From NCBI GenBank assembly GCA_002394635.1, contig DGUK01000062.1, positions 1 through 28,043 of the forward strand: a stretch of 28,043 nucleotides of DNA, written 5' to 3'. Below the pieces are notes generated by a model. The model saw only the letters and a program-made list of their open reading frames with translations, was not told the origin of the DNA and ran no database searches. A program made the position numbers and the translations under genes. Of this stretch, positions 14,928 to 23,021 are shown piece after piece. This stretch comes from Faecalitalea sp. UBA4312 (GTDB taxonomy: Bacteria > Bacillota_I > Bacilli_A > Erysipelotrichales > Erysipelotrichaceae). Position 1 is the stretch's first letter. Each line of letters opens with the position of its first letter.

Positions 14928-17048
14928 CTATTTCGAAACTTCGTTTCTGTAATATTTCACAAGCGCCTGGCTGGCCAGATCTTTGACGATTCTCAGATCT
15001 TTCCGTTTCAGTGCTTGTAGAAAATCTTGTTCTTCCACCAATAGAGCACTTAAGCGTCCTATCGGTTCCAGTGCGTATTCGTTCTTTGGTACGACCATCA
15101 CGACAGCGCCTTCCACCGGCCCTTTGGCCGACGCAAACGGCTGGTTGATCTTGATGTATCCAAATCGTGCATGATCGATGGCATCGGTGATGCAGTGGAA
15201 CAAATATACTTGCAGCTCTTTTATATATGTATCTCCGACAATTTCACGAAGCAGGAAGCCTTCCGTAATCTGTTCAGCTTGTTTCATCGACGTCGCAAAC
15301 AACGCCCCTGCCTGTTTTGTCAAAGCCTCTTTGTCTTCTATCGCTTCCAGATCCATGATCTGAAAGTTTTCCGTAATTTCGATGATCTCATTTCCGATCT
15401 GTGTGATCCGGCGTATGTCTTCCAGATCATTGATGGAAGATATCATTGTACGCTGGGCCATGTTACTGATCAGTCTTTGTTGGTACAACCGTTCAATTTC
15501 GTTTTCGATCCGGACTTTATCCCCTGCCTGCAGCATAATACTGGAAACATAGATATTCGGAAAATCAATTTGTAACGGCATAGTGGAAATGATCAGATCC
15601 ATACCGTCTTTTCGCAATTTCTCAGGATCCAAGTTGAATGCCGATAAAGTTTTGACCACATTCACATTCTTGAAATTCTTGCGTATGTTAGCCGCTAATA
15701 TCTTTGAGCTTCCGACCCCGGCCGGACATACCACAGCTACATTCACCTTCTGGATCTGCTCTTGGATCCGGATGGATTCAGCCGCAAAGTGCAAGGCGAT
15801 GTAACCGATATCGGCCGTACGCAGTTCTTTTGGTGACATCCATTCTCGCAATACCTGGCATGCAGTTTCCACAGCGTCAAATAAAGCCGGATTCTTTTCC
15901 CGGATCTCTTCTGTCTGCTGATTTTCGACCAGGATATCCAGATTGACCCGTTTCTCTACCACACGGATGTGATTGACTAAATCGTCAATGAATTTACTGT
16001 TGTTTCGAAATGGCAAGCCTGTCATCTGTTCGACGATGCGGGTCATGGACATGACAACCTGCCACAGATCCATGGCTTGTGTCGGATCCTTGAAATTGGA
16101 CATATCCGACCAGATCCTCGTTGCCGACAAATGCATCGCAAAATAGTCGATTTCATATTGTGGCACCTTGATGTCAAACGACTTCTCAATTTCGGTTACC
16201 ATCTGAACCGTTGCCGACAATTCCACCATAGCGGATAGCCGGTTTCTTTCCATCGGTGAGCTTTGTATAAAGTGATGATTGCGCATACGATAGATTGCCA
16301 GCGCATATCGCATATATAAACGAACGCGCCCTCCATCGGTATAGCGTACATGTAAGCTGTCCTCTGCTTTTGTCACGATCCGGACCACACAGTCGATGAT
16401 CTCCGGTTCGAAGAATCTCAATAACGGATGATTCCGGACCTTTGTGAATTCCTGTTTCTTTTTTTCATCCATCAACAGAATGGGTATTTGATCAATATCA
16501 CAGAATTCAAAGATGTAATTAGACACAGCTTGTCGCAGATTGTATTCATCGCCTTCGATATACAATCCCAGCCCTTTTCTTCGGATGATGCTGACATTGT
16601 AGTCCGATAACCAGAGATCCAATGCATCCAGATCGGCAAACAAAGTACTTTGGGATACTTTTAATTGCGATGTGAATACATACGCTTTGATTGGTTCATC
16701 CGTATAGAATAGCGTTCCCAGAATGATCTGCCGTCTTTCCGAGCGGCTGTAATGAGGAATCTGGTTTTCAATATGCAGCAATTCAAGGATCAACGAACGG
16801 TTTTCATCCGTTTCATCAATCAGAAGGCCAACACCCGGACGGTGATCAAAATGAAAATCATTATCCTCCATCCATGTTTCGATATCCGGTATATCTCGCA
16901 GGATCGTCCGGTTGGAAACACCCAGCTGTTCAGCAACCGCCTTTACAGTGATTGCTTCTGAATTCATCTCCACCATGATCTGAATGATTTTCTTCTGCCT
17001 TTTCGTTAATGGTTTCCGTTGATTGAATGTATTAACTGTCTCGATCAT
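14928..17048 (-). CDS. mtlR: PTS-regulated transcriptional activator of the mannitol operon
   Basis: A 706-residue BglG/MtlR-type activator. From the N-terminus: helix-turn-helix (VKAVAEQLGVSNRTILRDI, about 36-54), a Mga-like second helix-turn-helix (about 100-170), two PTS regulation domains (about 200-420), an EIIB-Gat-like domain with the cysteine loop VVCPAGVGSSKILAANI (about 445-460), and an EIIA-like domain to the end. In studied relatives, phosphorylation of the PRDs and the EIIB Cys by HPr and the mannitol EII switches activity. It is the first gene of mtlR-mtlA-mtlD, with a near-consensus promoter (TTGAAT, 16 bases, TATAAT) and two palindromic sites upstream, which implies self-activation. 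AGAGG lies five bases before the ATG. Confidence 0.95.
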   Translation of the reverse strand: MIETVNTFNQRKPLTKRQKKIIQIMVEMNSEAITVKAVAEQLGVSNRTILRDIPDIETWMEDNDFHFDHRPGVGLLIDETDENRSLILELLHIENQIPHYSRSERRQIILGTLFYTDEPIKAYVFTSQLKVSQSTLFADLDALDLWLSDYNVSIIRRKGLGLYIEGDEYNLRQAVSNYIFEFCDIDQIPILLMDEKKKQEFTKVRNHPLLRFFEPEIIDCVVRIVTKAEDSLHVRYTDGGRVRLYMRYALAIYRMRNHHFIQSSPMERNRLSAMVELSATVQMVTEIEKSFDIKVPQYEIDYFAMHLSATRIWSDMSNFKDPTQAMDLWQVVMSMTRIVEQMTGLPFRNNSKFIDDLVNHIRVVEKRVNLDILVENQQTEEIREKNPALFDAVETACQVLREWMSPKELRTADIGYIALHFAAESIRIQEQIQKVNVAVVCPAGVGSSKILAANIRKNFKNVNVVKTLSAFNLDPEKLRKDGMDLIISTMPLQIDFPNIYVSSIMLQAGDKVRIENEIERLYQQRLISNMAQRTMISSINDLEDIRRITQIGNEIIEITENFQIMDLEAIEDKEALTKQAGALFATSMKQAEQITEGFLLREIVGDTYIKELQVYLFHCITDAIDHARFGYIKINQPFASAKGPVEGAVVMVVPKNEYALEPIGRLSALLVEEQDFLQALKRKDLRIVKDLASQALVKYYRNEVSK

Positions 17049-17068
17049 CCTTACCTCTTACAATTTCA

Positions 17069-17096
17069 ATTATATTAGTATCTCTATAACATTCAA
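17069..17096 (-). promoter_or_regulatory. Promoter of the mannitol operon
   Basis: On the reverse strand TTGAAT (17091-17096) and a perfect TATAAT (17069-17074) are 16 bases apart; transcription would start near 17062. The palindromic operators lie upstream of the -35 box, as expected for activation. Confidence 0.75.
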
Positions 17097-17106
17097 CGTT
17101 TTCCAG

Positions 17107-17173
17107 TGTCACTTTTGTCACTATTGATTTGTGACAAACTACCTTTGTCCATGTCACTATTGAATAGTGACAT
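17107..17173. promoter_or_regulatory. Two TGTCAC-N9-GTGACA operators plus a half-site, probable MtlR boxes
   Basis: The first palindrome is 17114-17138 (TTTGTCAC-N9-GTGACAAA); the second is 17151-17173 with 11-bp perfect arms around one base (ATGTCACTATT/AATAGTGACAT). Both share the core TGTCAC-N9-GTGACA, and their centres are 36 bp apart. A single TGTCAC half-site sits at 17107. The arms resemble the MtlR box described for Geobacillus (TTGNCACA-N4-TGTGNCAA), though the spacing is three bases longer here. Confidence 0.7.
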
Positions 17174-17177
17174 AAAA

Positions 17178-17202
17178 AAAAGCCAGGGATACCCTGACTT
17201 TT
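17178..17202 (-). terminator. Terminator of the sorbitol operon
   Basis: An 11-bp stem (17178-17188 with 17192-17202, one G-U pair) with a 3-base loop is followed by T7 on the reverse strand. It separates the EIIA gene from the mannitol operon, between the two PTS loci. Confidence 0.85.
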
Positions 17203-17213
17203 CAGATGTTCTA

Positions 17214-18677
17214 TTATCCTATGATTTGAATATGTGTATTGACACCGATCTTCGGCATTTCCTTCTTTTCCACATAGATGGTGCCTGCCATCTCAGCTGT
17301 CGTATCCCCGCTGAATCGAACCGTACAATGCCCTAAGCCCTTTAAAGTAACCGGGGCTTCACTGCCGACAGCGGTAATCGTATAGGCCTGTTCATCGAAT
17401 TTCAATGTCTGGCCCGGTTGGATGTCTCCATGGATCGGATTGACATCAATGCTGTAACAATAGTCCTTTAATTCAGCCGGTGCACTGTCTCCAAATAAAA
17501 TAATGAAATCAGCTCCCGCAAAGGATTTCACCTGAGATCCTAATGATTTAACTGTATTGTCATAGATGATCTTTGGTTCCCGGATTTCTATTTCCGTACC
17601 CACTTCAATGGTCGGCATCGCTTTCTTTTCAACATAGATGGTTCCTGCCATCTCCGCGGTCGTATCCCCGCTGAAACGAACGGTACAATGGCCTAAGCCT
17701 TTTAAAGTCACCGGGGCTTCACTGCCGACAGCGGTAATGGTATAGGATTGATTGCCAAAGGATAAGATCTGCCCTGGTTTGATATCCCCGTTGATTGGAT
17801 TGACATCCACAGAGTAGCAGTAATCTTTCAATTCCGCCGGTGCGCTATCTCCAAATAAAATAATGAAATCGGCACCCGCAAAGGATTTCACCTGGGAACC
17901 CAGAGCTTTTACCACGTTTTTATAAACCGGTCCGGAAGCTTCCTTTGATCCATCCATTTCTACGATCTGGATCTTTGTACCGGCCGTAATGGTCGGCATG
18001 TCCTTCTTTTCTACATAGATCGTACCTGCCATCTCGGCTGTCGTATCCCCGTTGAATCGAATCGTACAATGGCCCAGGCCTTTTAATGTGACCGGTGCTT
18101 CTGTACCGACGGCGGTAATGGTATAGGATTGTTCCCCAAACCGCAAGATCTGCCCTGGTTTGATGTCGCCATTGATCGGATTGACATCTACCGAATAGCA
18201 GAAGTCCTTTAATTCCGCCGGCGCACTGTCACCGAATAAAATAATGAAATCGGCACCCGCAAAGGAGTTTACCTGGGATCCTAACGCTTTTACTTCATTT
18301 TCATAAACAACCTTCGGATCTACGATCTGAATTTTGCTGCCGGCTGTAATGGTTGGCATGTCTTTCTTTTCCACATAGATGGTACCCGCCATTTCTGCCG
18401 TCGTATCCCCGCTGAAACGGACAGTACAATGGCCCAGTCCCTTTAACGTCACCGGGGCTTCACTGCCGACCGCTGTAATCATATATGCCTGGTCATCAAA
18501 GCATAAAATCTGACCCGGCTTAATATCTCCCTGGATCGGATTGACATCTACGGAATAACAATAGTCCTTTAATTCAGCCGGTGCGCTATCCCCAAATAAA
18601 ATAATGAAATCAGCTCCTGCAAATGAGTTTACTTGTGATCCTAAAGCTTTTACTGTGTTTTCGTAAATGATTGGCAT
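17214..18677 (-). CDS. Sorbitol (glucitol) PTS EIIA protein with four tandem EIIA-Gut domains
   Basis: A 487-residue cytoplasmic protein made of four copies of the EIIA-Gut domain, which normally occurs alone (about 120 residues) and passes phosphate from HPr to the sorbitol EIIB. Copies occupy about residues 1-122, 123-249, 250-369 and 370-487. Each has ALGSQV or SLGSQV, FIILFGDSAPAELKD, GDI-PGQ, TAVG, and LKGLGHCT-RF; the histidine of LGH (H83, H203, H330, H450) is conserved and is the likely phosphorylation site, an inference from relatives. Copies one and two are about 87% identical by eye, with synonymous changes between them. A ten-residue linker (MDGSKEASGP) follows copy two. The ATG at 18677 has AAGGAAGG about nine bases upstream; 32 more open codons precede it in the gutR frame. 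It is the last gene of the locus. Confidence 0.93.
   Translation of the reverse strand: MPIIYENTVKALGSQVNSFAGADFIILFGDSAPAELKDYCYSVDVNPIQGDIKPGQILCFDDQAYMITAVGSEAPVTLKGLGHCTVRFSGDTTAEMAGTIYVEKKDMPTITAGSKIQIVDPKVVYENEVKALGSQVNSFAGADFIILFGDSAPAELKDFCYSVDVNPINGDIKPGQILRFGEQSYTITAVGTEAPVTLKGLGHCTIRFNGDTTAEMAGTIYVEKKDMPTITAGTKIQIVEMDGSKEASGPVYKNVVKALGSQVKSFAGADFIILFGDSAPAELKDYCYSVDVNPINGDIKPGQILSFGNQSYTITAVGSEAPVTLKGLGHCTVRFSGDTTAEMAGTIYVEKKAMPTIEVGTEIEIREPKIIYDNTVKSLGSQVKSFAGADFIILFGDSAPAELKDYCYSIDVNPIHGDIQPGQTLKFDEQAYTITAVGSEAPVTLKGLGHCTVRFSGDTTAEMAGTIYVEKKEMPKIGVNTHIQIIG
17214..18677 (-). repeat. Four-copy tandem DNA repeat within the EIIA gene (about 360-381 bp units)
   Basis: The phrase CCAAATAAAATAATGAAATC (one base differs in one copy) recurs at 17491, 17851, 18232 and 18592. 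The periods are 360, 381 and 360 bp, matching the four protein domains. Confidence 0.95.
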
Positions 18678-18773
18678 AGAATGTACCTTCCTTTTTCTTA
18701 CAATCTTATTATATGTATTTATGTAAGCCCTCTTAATACAAGCTTTTTCCTCTTCATTGAAATCCTGTGTCAC

Positions 18774-20684
18774 TTATTTTCGCTTATAAAGGATCCGTAA
18801 CAGTTCCGGATAGGTCTGGCAACGACTTAGTCCATCTATGAGTTCATCATCCTTGGATATAGTCATAATTTCGTCATAGATACGGATCAGCAGATCCTCC
18901 TGTGTAATCACATCCTTCGGTAAGCCCAACATAAAGATCACTTTGACCGGTGCGTCTTTGTACAGGATCGGTTGGTTGAAGACCCCGATAGCTACCATCA
19001 GTTCTTCGTTGGCATACTGCATCGTATGCGGCATCGCAATGCCTCGATCAAAGACCATCGATCCCATCTTTTCACGTTCCCATAATCGTTCCTGGAACGC
19101 GGCATCGACCAGTTCTTCATCCGTCAGACATTCGATCATCGTATTGACGGCTTCTTCATAGTCGGTGTAATCGCTGAGGTCAAAGAACGTTTCTTCCTTG
19201 ACCTGGCTGGCCATCACATACCAGTTGTCATCGATAAACGGTGCTTTTTCCTTGCTCCAGTAGTCTGCCTTTTCTATACGACTGCGCAATTCTTCCTCAT
19301 TAAAGATCTCCCGGATATAAATGACCGGTTTTTCCAGTTCAAACGGCAATTCAACAGTGGATAATACAATATCATATGTATTCAGCTTTTCCGGTTTCGC
19401 ACCGGTTAAAGAGAACACCTGAATATCGGTAGCGCTGTCGACGATTTTTTTCAACTGGACGGTGATCAGACGGCTGGTCACAATACCGGTACCACAGACA
19501 ACGGCCATCCGGCGTTGTTTTCTTTGCATGCCGGAAACCTCCAGGAATACACCAAAATAGGAAGCCAGAAATCCGATTTCCTCCGGCGTCACTTTCAAAT
19601 TCATCTCTTGTTCAATCACTTCTGCGCTGATTTCTGCCATACGCTGAGCTAATGGATATTTTTCTTTAATATCCTCCACCAGCGGATTATCGACGCGGAT
19701 ATTATACCGGAGCCGGTTGATCATAAACATCAGATGGTACATAAATTCTTCCGTGAATTCATGTGTATTGATAGTGATATTCAGTTCAAATTCAATTTTT
19801 TGAATGATTTTTTCCAATAAAGGCCGGATTTCTTCATCCAGGGACACCGCATACATCTGATCGGTATCGGTCGGTGTACGCATACCAATGATCGGCAGAA
19901 GCACAAACAGCTTTTCTTCAATCGGAAATTCAACATGTAGAGAATTTCCTATGTCATTGAGAAGCCTTTCCACAAACCGGAAAGCCGAACGTGCCGACAG
20001 CACATAATAGCTGTCCGGTAAACGACCAATATAATGTCCGGTCAAAAAGCGGTCTATCATCAATGTCAGATAGTTTTGGAACGTTGTCCGCACACTGGAA
20101 ACAACAGGATATTGTTCAAACGCCTTATCGACACTTTTGATGATCTGCTCATCCTGTGGATAATCTCCGTAAATAGCTTCAAACGTGTTATCCATCACAT
20201 ATCTTCGAATATTCATTTCTGAACCCCGCAGCAACATGCCTTTGCTGGTTTTTCCTTCAACATGAAGATCATACGGTTCGATCAGACTGCGAAGCTTCTT
20301 CAGATCCGATACCAGAGTGGTTCGTCCAACATTCATCTCATAGGCCAGATCGTCTGTTAACAACGGTTCATACGCCCGCATCAGTTTTCCGAAAATATAT
20401 TCCATACGTCGCGTGGAGGAATTCATCAGATCATCCGTATTAATAATTTTGGAATAAGCATATTGAAACGCATTCAGATCAAAAATGCGCAGACTGCATT
20501 TTCCTTGATCGGTTTCAATATATGCACTGTCATCCAGTGCGTCGTTGATACTTTTGATATCGTTTCGTATCGTTCGTTCGCTGACTCCCAGCCTTGCGGC
20601 AAGTGAGGCAATGCTCAATACTGTGCTCTTACGCATGATGGTAAGAATATTGGCCAGTCGATTATCATCAAATAAATTTTTCAT
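18774..20684 (-). CDS. gutR: PRD-containing transcriptional activator of the sorbitol operon
   Basis: A 636-residue BglG/MtlR-type regulator. It has an N-terminal helix-turn-helix (LSIASLAARLGVSERTIRNDI, about 20-40), a Mga-like second one (about 80-140), two PTS regulation domains (about 170-390), an EIIB-like domain with CGTGIVTSRLI (about 400-410), and a C-terminal EIIA domain with the phosphohistidine in RGIAMPHTMQ (about 555-565). By position it regulates the sorbitol genes and should respond to the phosphorylation state of the sorbitol transporter. The ATG at 20684 has AAAGGA six bases upstream; a TTG at 20690 would overlap that site. A terminator lies between srlE and this gene, and a TATAAT element precedes it, so it may have its own promoter. 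It ends in a TAA that is in frame with the downstream EIIA gene. Confidence 0.93.
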   Translation of the reverse strand: MKNLFDDNRLANILTIMRKSTVLSIASLAARLGVSERTIRNDIKSINDALDDSAYIETDQGKCSLRIFDLNAFQYAYSKIINTDDLMNSSTRRMEYIFGKLMRAYEPLLTDDLAYEMNVGRTTLVSDLKKLRSLIEPYDLHVEGKTSKGMLLRGSEMNIRRYVMDNTFEAIYGDYPQDEQIIKSVDKAFEQYPVVSSVRTTFQNYLTLMIDRFLTGHYIGRLPDSYYVLSARSAFRFVERLLNDIGNSLHVEFPIEEKLFVLLPIIGMRTPTDTDQMYAVSLDEEIRPLLEKIIQKIEFELNITINTHEFTEEFMYHLMFMINRLRYNIRVDNPLVEDIKEKYPLAQRMAEISAEVIEQEMNLKVTPEEIGFLASYFGVFLEVSGMQRKQRRMAVVCGTGIVTSRLITVQLKKIVDSATDIQVFSLTGAKPEKLNTYDIVLSTVELPFELEKPVIYIREIFNEEELRSRIEKADYWSKEKAPFIDDNWYVMASQVKEETFFDLSDYTDYEEAVNTMIECLTDEELVDAAFQERLWEREKMGSMVFDRGIAMPHTMQYANEELMVAIGVFNQPILYKDAPVKVIFMLGLPKDVITQEDLLIRIYDEIMTISKDDELIDGLSRCQTYPELLRILYKRK

Positions 20685-20766
20685 AGGCAATCCTTTTCTA
20701 TGATTATATTATAAACCATTTTTTATTTATCTATGTTAATAAAGCCAAAATTACTCTATATCCTTT

Positions 20767-20799
20767 AAAAACCGGTAAGGAGAGAGTTTACCGGTTTTT
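20767..20799 (-). terminator. Terminator or attenuator between srlE and gutR
   Basis: A perfect 12-bp stem (20767-20778 with 20788-20799, AAAAACCGGTAA/TTACCGGTTTTT) with a 9-base loop ends in T5 on the reverse strand. It lies 60 bases past srlE and 83 before gutR, inside the locus. Confidence 0.8.
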
Positions 20800-20858
20800 A
20801 TCAAATGATTATATTATGCGTTGAGATAAGCAAGAGGTCATTGTTAGCTGTGCGCTTC

Positions 20859-21875
20859 TTAGTACAATCCGATACTTGCAGCGAAACCTAACAGTACACG
20901 TACCCAGCCTGTCAAGAAACGGGAGTACATTACAGATAATACACCAACTTCAATGGTTTCCGGTTCTGCTTCAGCCAATCCCAGACCAACCGGGATAAAG
21001 TCACAAGCACACTGTGTATTGATAGCGAACAGAGCAGGTAATGCCAAGCTTGGAGCGATGTTTCCTTTTCCGATTTCAGCACCGATCAGAGTTCCGACGA
21101 TCTGTGCGATAACAGCACCTGGACCTAACAGAGCAGACAGACCTGGGATCGAACAGATAATACCTAAGATAACCAGACCGAATACGTTACCTGCCAATGG
21201 TGTTAACAGGTGGGCGAACATATCACCGAATCCGGAACCGTTGATGATACCAATCAACATACTTACGAATGCCATGAATGGCAGCAAGGTTGTAATACAT
21301 GTCTGGATGGCGTTACGAGCTGCCTGGTAGAATGTATTAACGATTTTACCAACGCCTAATCCGACTTTTGTGATAAAGCTCTTGTTTTCCTGTGCAGCTA
21401 ATGTTTCCGATACTTTCTGATCTGCATTGAAGCCTGTAGAAGCAGCTTTTTCTTCCACAACTTCCTCTTCAGCCGAAGCAGCTTCCGCAACTTCGCTTTC
21501 ATCAGCCAGAGAAATCTGTTTGGAAGTAACGGCACTTACATAGATATCTTCTGTGATGAAGTTTGCCAAAGGTCCTGATTTACCAACCGGCATAACGTTT
21601 ACTGTAGGGATACGTTTCTGAGGGTAGATACCACAACGAAGCGTTCCACCGCAGTCAATGATAACCATTGCCAGTTCATCTTCCGGAGCGGATCCATGGA
21701 ATCCGTCCACTGGTTCCATACCGGACAGTTCAACAATTTTCTTTAAACATTCAGGGGCCGTTCCACCACCTGTGATGTACATTACTTTATTTCTTTTTTC
21801 AGTTGGAGTGACTACCAACGGTCCACCAAATCCGCCGGCTCCTCTTTCGATTCGAATTGATCTATATTTTGACAT
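20859..21875 (-). CDS. srlE: Sorbitol (glucitol) PTS transporter EIIBC subunit
   Basis: A 338-residue protein with an N-terminal cytoplasmic EIIB-Gut domain ([20 protein letters not shown] start, phosphorylation-site Cys within [17 protein letters not shown]75 or C81). An Ala/Glu-rich linker (about 121-160) follows, then a C-terminal membrane part with four or more helices. It takes phosphate from EIIA and passes it to sorbitol at the EIIC channel formed with SrlA. The enteric SrlE is similar in length and layout. AGGAGGG lies about eight bases before the ATG. It follows srlA closely (20 bases) and belongs to one transcript with gutM and srlA. Confidence 0.95.
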   Translation of the reverse strand: MSKYRSIRIERGAGGFGGPLVVTPTEKRNKVMYITGGGTAPECLKKIVELSGMEPVDGFHGSAPEDELAMVIIDCGGTLRCGIYPQKRIPTVNVMPVGKSGPLANFITEDIYVSAVTSKQISLADESEVAEAASAEEEVVEEKAASTGFNADQKVSETLAAQENKSFITKVGLGVGKIVNTFYQAARNAIQTCITTLLPFMAFVSMLIGIINGSGFGDMFAHLLTPLAGNVFGLVILGIICSIPGLSALLGPGAVIAQIVGTLIGAEIGKGNIAPSLALPALFAINTQCACDFIPVGLGLAEAEPETIEVGVLSVMYSRFLTGWVRVLLGFAASIGLY

Positions 21876-21895
21876 AATGAATTCCCTCCTGTTTA

Positions 21896-22444
21896 TTATT
21901 CTCCCTTAAGAGAACGATTCAATTTAACACCCTGTTGTTTTTCAACGTAACGAGTTGTGAAATCAGTAACATAACCTGAAATGAAGTTTGCGACTAAACC
22001 TACCAATAAGTAACGAACAGCTAATGCCGATGCATCCAATCCTAACTGTGTGATTCCATTGGCAATACCCAGATAGATAAATAACTCACTCGCATTGATA
22101 TGCGGGAAGATACCACTGTTTGTATGGCAGTGATAGCTGGCTGCTGCATAATAGCTCGGCTTGTAGAATTCCGGCATGAACTTACCCATAGACAATGCCA
22201 TCGGGTTTCCTAACATAAATGCGGATACGAATGGCAGTACCAGGTAACGAAGAACCGGGTTCTTTGTACAAACACTGGCTAATTTATTGACGGAATCTTC
22301 ACCGGCTAAGGCGATGATCGCATTCATCAATACCAACAACATTAATACGGTAGGAATAATTCCTGTTACCCAACTTACAAACTGCTGGCCGCCTAATGTG
22401 AACAGATTCATAAAACCTGCTGCTAAATTTACTAAAAAGTCCAT
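21896..22444 (-). CDS. srlA: Sorbitol (glucitol) PTS transporter EIIC subunit
   Basis: A 182-residue integral membrane protein forming part of the sorbitol channel. Family hallmarks are [24 protein letters not shown] at the N-terminus, [20 protein letters not shown] in the centre, and [16 protein letters not shown] at the end, with about four hydrophobic helices. The ATG at 22444 has AGGTGG five bases upstream; a GTG three codons earlier would overlap that site. It is 24 bases after gutM and 20 before srlE, so the three are one operon. The function is clear from sequence plus neighbours. Confidence 0.95.
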   Translation of the reverse strand: MDFLVNLAAGFMNLFTLGGQQFVSWVTGIIPTVLMLLVLMNAIIALAGEDSVNKLASVCTKNPVLRYLVLPFVSAFMLGNPMALSMGKFMPEFYKPSYYAAASYHCHTNSGIFPHINASELFIYLGIANGITQLGLDASALAVRYLLVGLVANFISGYVTDFTTRYVEKQQGVKLNRSLKGE

Positions 22445-22468
22445 AATTTCCACCTTTCTTAGAAGCTA

Positions 22469-22897
22469 TTAGCTTCGTTTTAGTACACCTCCGATTCTTT
22501 GGAACGGAGATGGAGGATTCGGGATCTCTTCCCCGGCCGTATACAAACGATACGTGTTGGCTGCATCCTCCACAGCTTTTCCTAAATTTTTATGAGATTT
22601 CGGTACCATATCCTTGGTAAGGTCGCGTACATAGACGCCTTCAAATCCCGGGTACTCTTTCACTTTGGCCAGAAAAGTGGTTCCTTCGATTTTCTTACCT
22701 TCCCGGATCAGTCCGTTCTCATCAATGAGGAACATGACGATAGCACCGGCATGGAAGCCTCCTGATTTTCGTCCTACGACGACCCTTCCTTTTCGTCGCA
22801 TTCTCGCAAATTCATTGGCGAAGTTTTTCATCTGGAAGCTGCTCAATATAAATTGAATAATAAACGCTACTGCGATAACCAATGCTCCTACTAACAT
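22469..22897 (-). CDS. gutM: GutM-family glucitol operon regulator
   Basis: A 142-residue protein of the GutM family. It has one N-terminal membrane helix (VGALVIAVAFIIQFILSSF) and a soluble part with FARMRRKGRVVVGRKSGGFHAGAI, then an EG-YVRDLTKDMVP region. In Escherichia coli GutM is a positive regulator of the sorbitol operon, though the biochemistry is poorly defined and the membrane helix suggests it may instead assist the transporter. AGGAGG lies eight bases before the ATG. It is the first gene after a promoter at 22924-22952 and is followed 24 bases later by srlA. Confidence 0.92.
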   Translation of the reverse strand: MLVGALVIAVAFIIQFILSSFQMKNFANEFARMRRKGRVVVGRKSGGFHAGAIVMFLIDENGLIREGKKIEGTTFLAKVKEYPGFEGVYVRDLTKDMVPKSHKNLGKAVEDAANTYRLYTAGEEIPNPPSPFQRIGGVLKRS

Positions 22898-22923
22898 CTT
22901 TTGTTCCTCCTTTAACCATCTTC

Positions 22924-22952
22924 ATTATAGGAAAGAAAACGCTTTCCTTTAA
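22924..22952 (-). promoter_or_regulatory. Promoter of gutM-srlA-srlE
   Basis: On the reverse strand TTAAAG (22947-22952) and perfect TATAAT (22924-22929) are 17 bases apart; the weak -35 suggests an activator is needed. A cre-like site (22933-22948) fills the spacer. Confidence 0.75.
22933..22948. promoter_or_regulatory. cre-like site (CcpA) in the gutM promoter
   Basis: AAGAAAACGCTTTCCT fits the consensus WTGNAARCGNWWWCAW at all but positions 2 and 15. Its place inside the promoter would give carbon catabolite repression. Confidence 0.6.
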
Positions 22953-22987
22953 TCCGATGGTTTTCTCCAGTCCTGAAATTTGTTTGT

Positions 22988-23020
22988 TCAGTCATTTTCC
23001 ATAGAATGGAAATCAACTGA
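22988..23020. other. Imperfect hairpin after srlD, no T tract
   Basis: TCAGT and ACTGA outer arms enclose TTTTCCAT/ATGGAAA inner arms. It partly overlaps copy A of the repeat. There is no terminator-type T run, so read-through from srlD into gutM is plausible. Confidence 0.35.
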
Positions 23021-23021
23021 A

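Larger units (their letters stand above)
22923..23002. repeat. 80-bp promoter-region repeat, copy A (upstream of gutM)
   Basis: Aligned without gaps to copy B (23849-23928), 59 of 80 bases match by eye. The shared parts are the -10 box, the cre-like site, the TTAAAG -35, and a GAAAT...GTTCA block that is a candidate GutR site. Confidence 0.8.

Noticed and set aside
17107..17173. TGTCAC/GTGACA palindromes considered as Rex or Crp/Fnr sites
   Set aside because: Rex sites read TTGTGA-N8-TCACAA and Crp/Fnr sites TGTGA-N6-TCACA, the opposite arm orientation from TGTCAC-N9-GTGACA; the MtlR box is a closer match.
17214..18677. Regularly spaced repeats considered as a CRISPR array or minisatellite
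   Set aside because: Units are about 360-381 bp and translate into complete EIIA-Gut domains; there are no short repeats with unique spacers.
18678..18773. Extending the EIIA protein by 32 residues to the GTG right after the gutR stop
   Set aside because: There is no ribosome site before that GTG, while AAGGAAGG precedes the ATG at 18677, where the first EIIA domain begins. The shared frame is kept as a finding instead.
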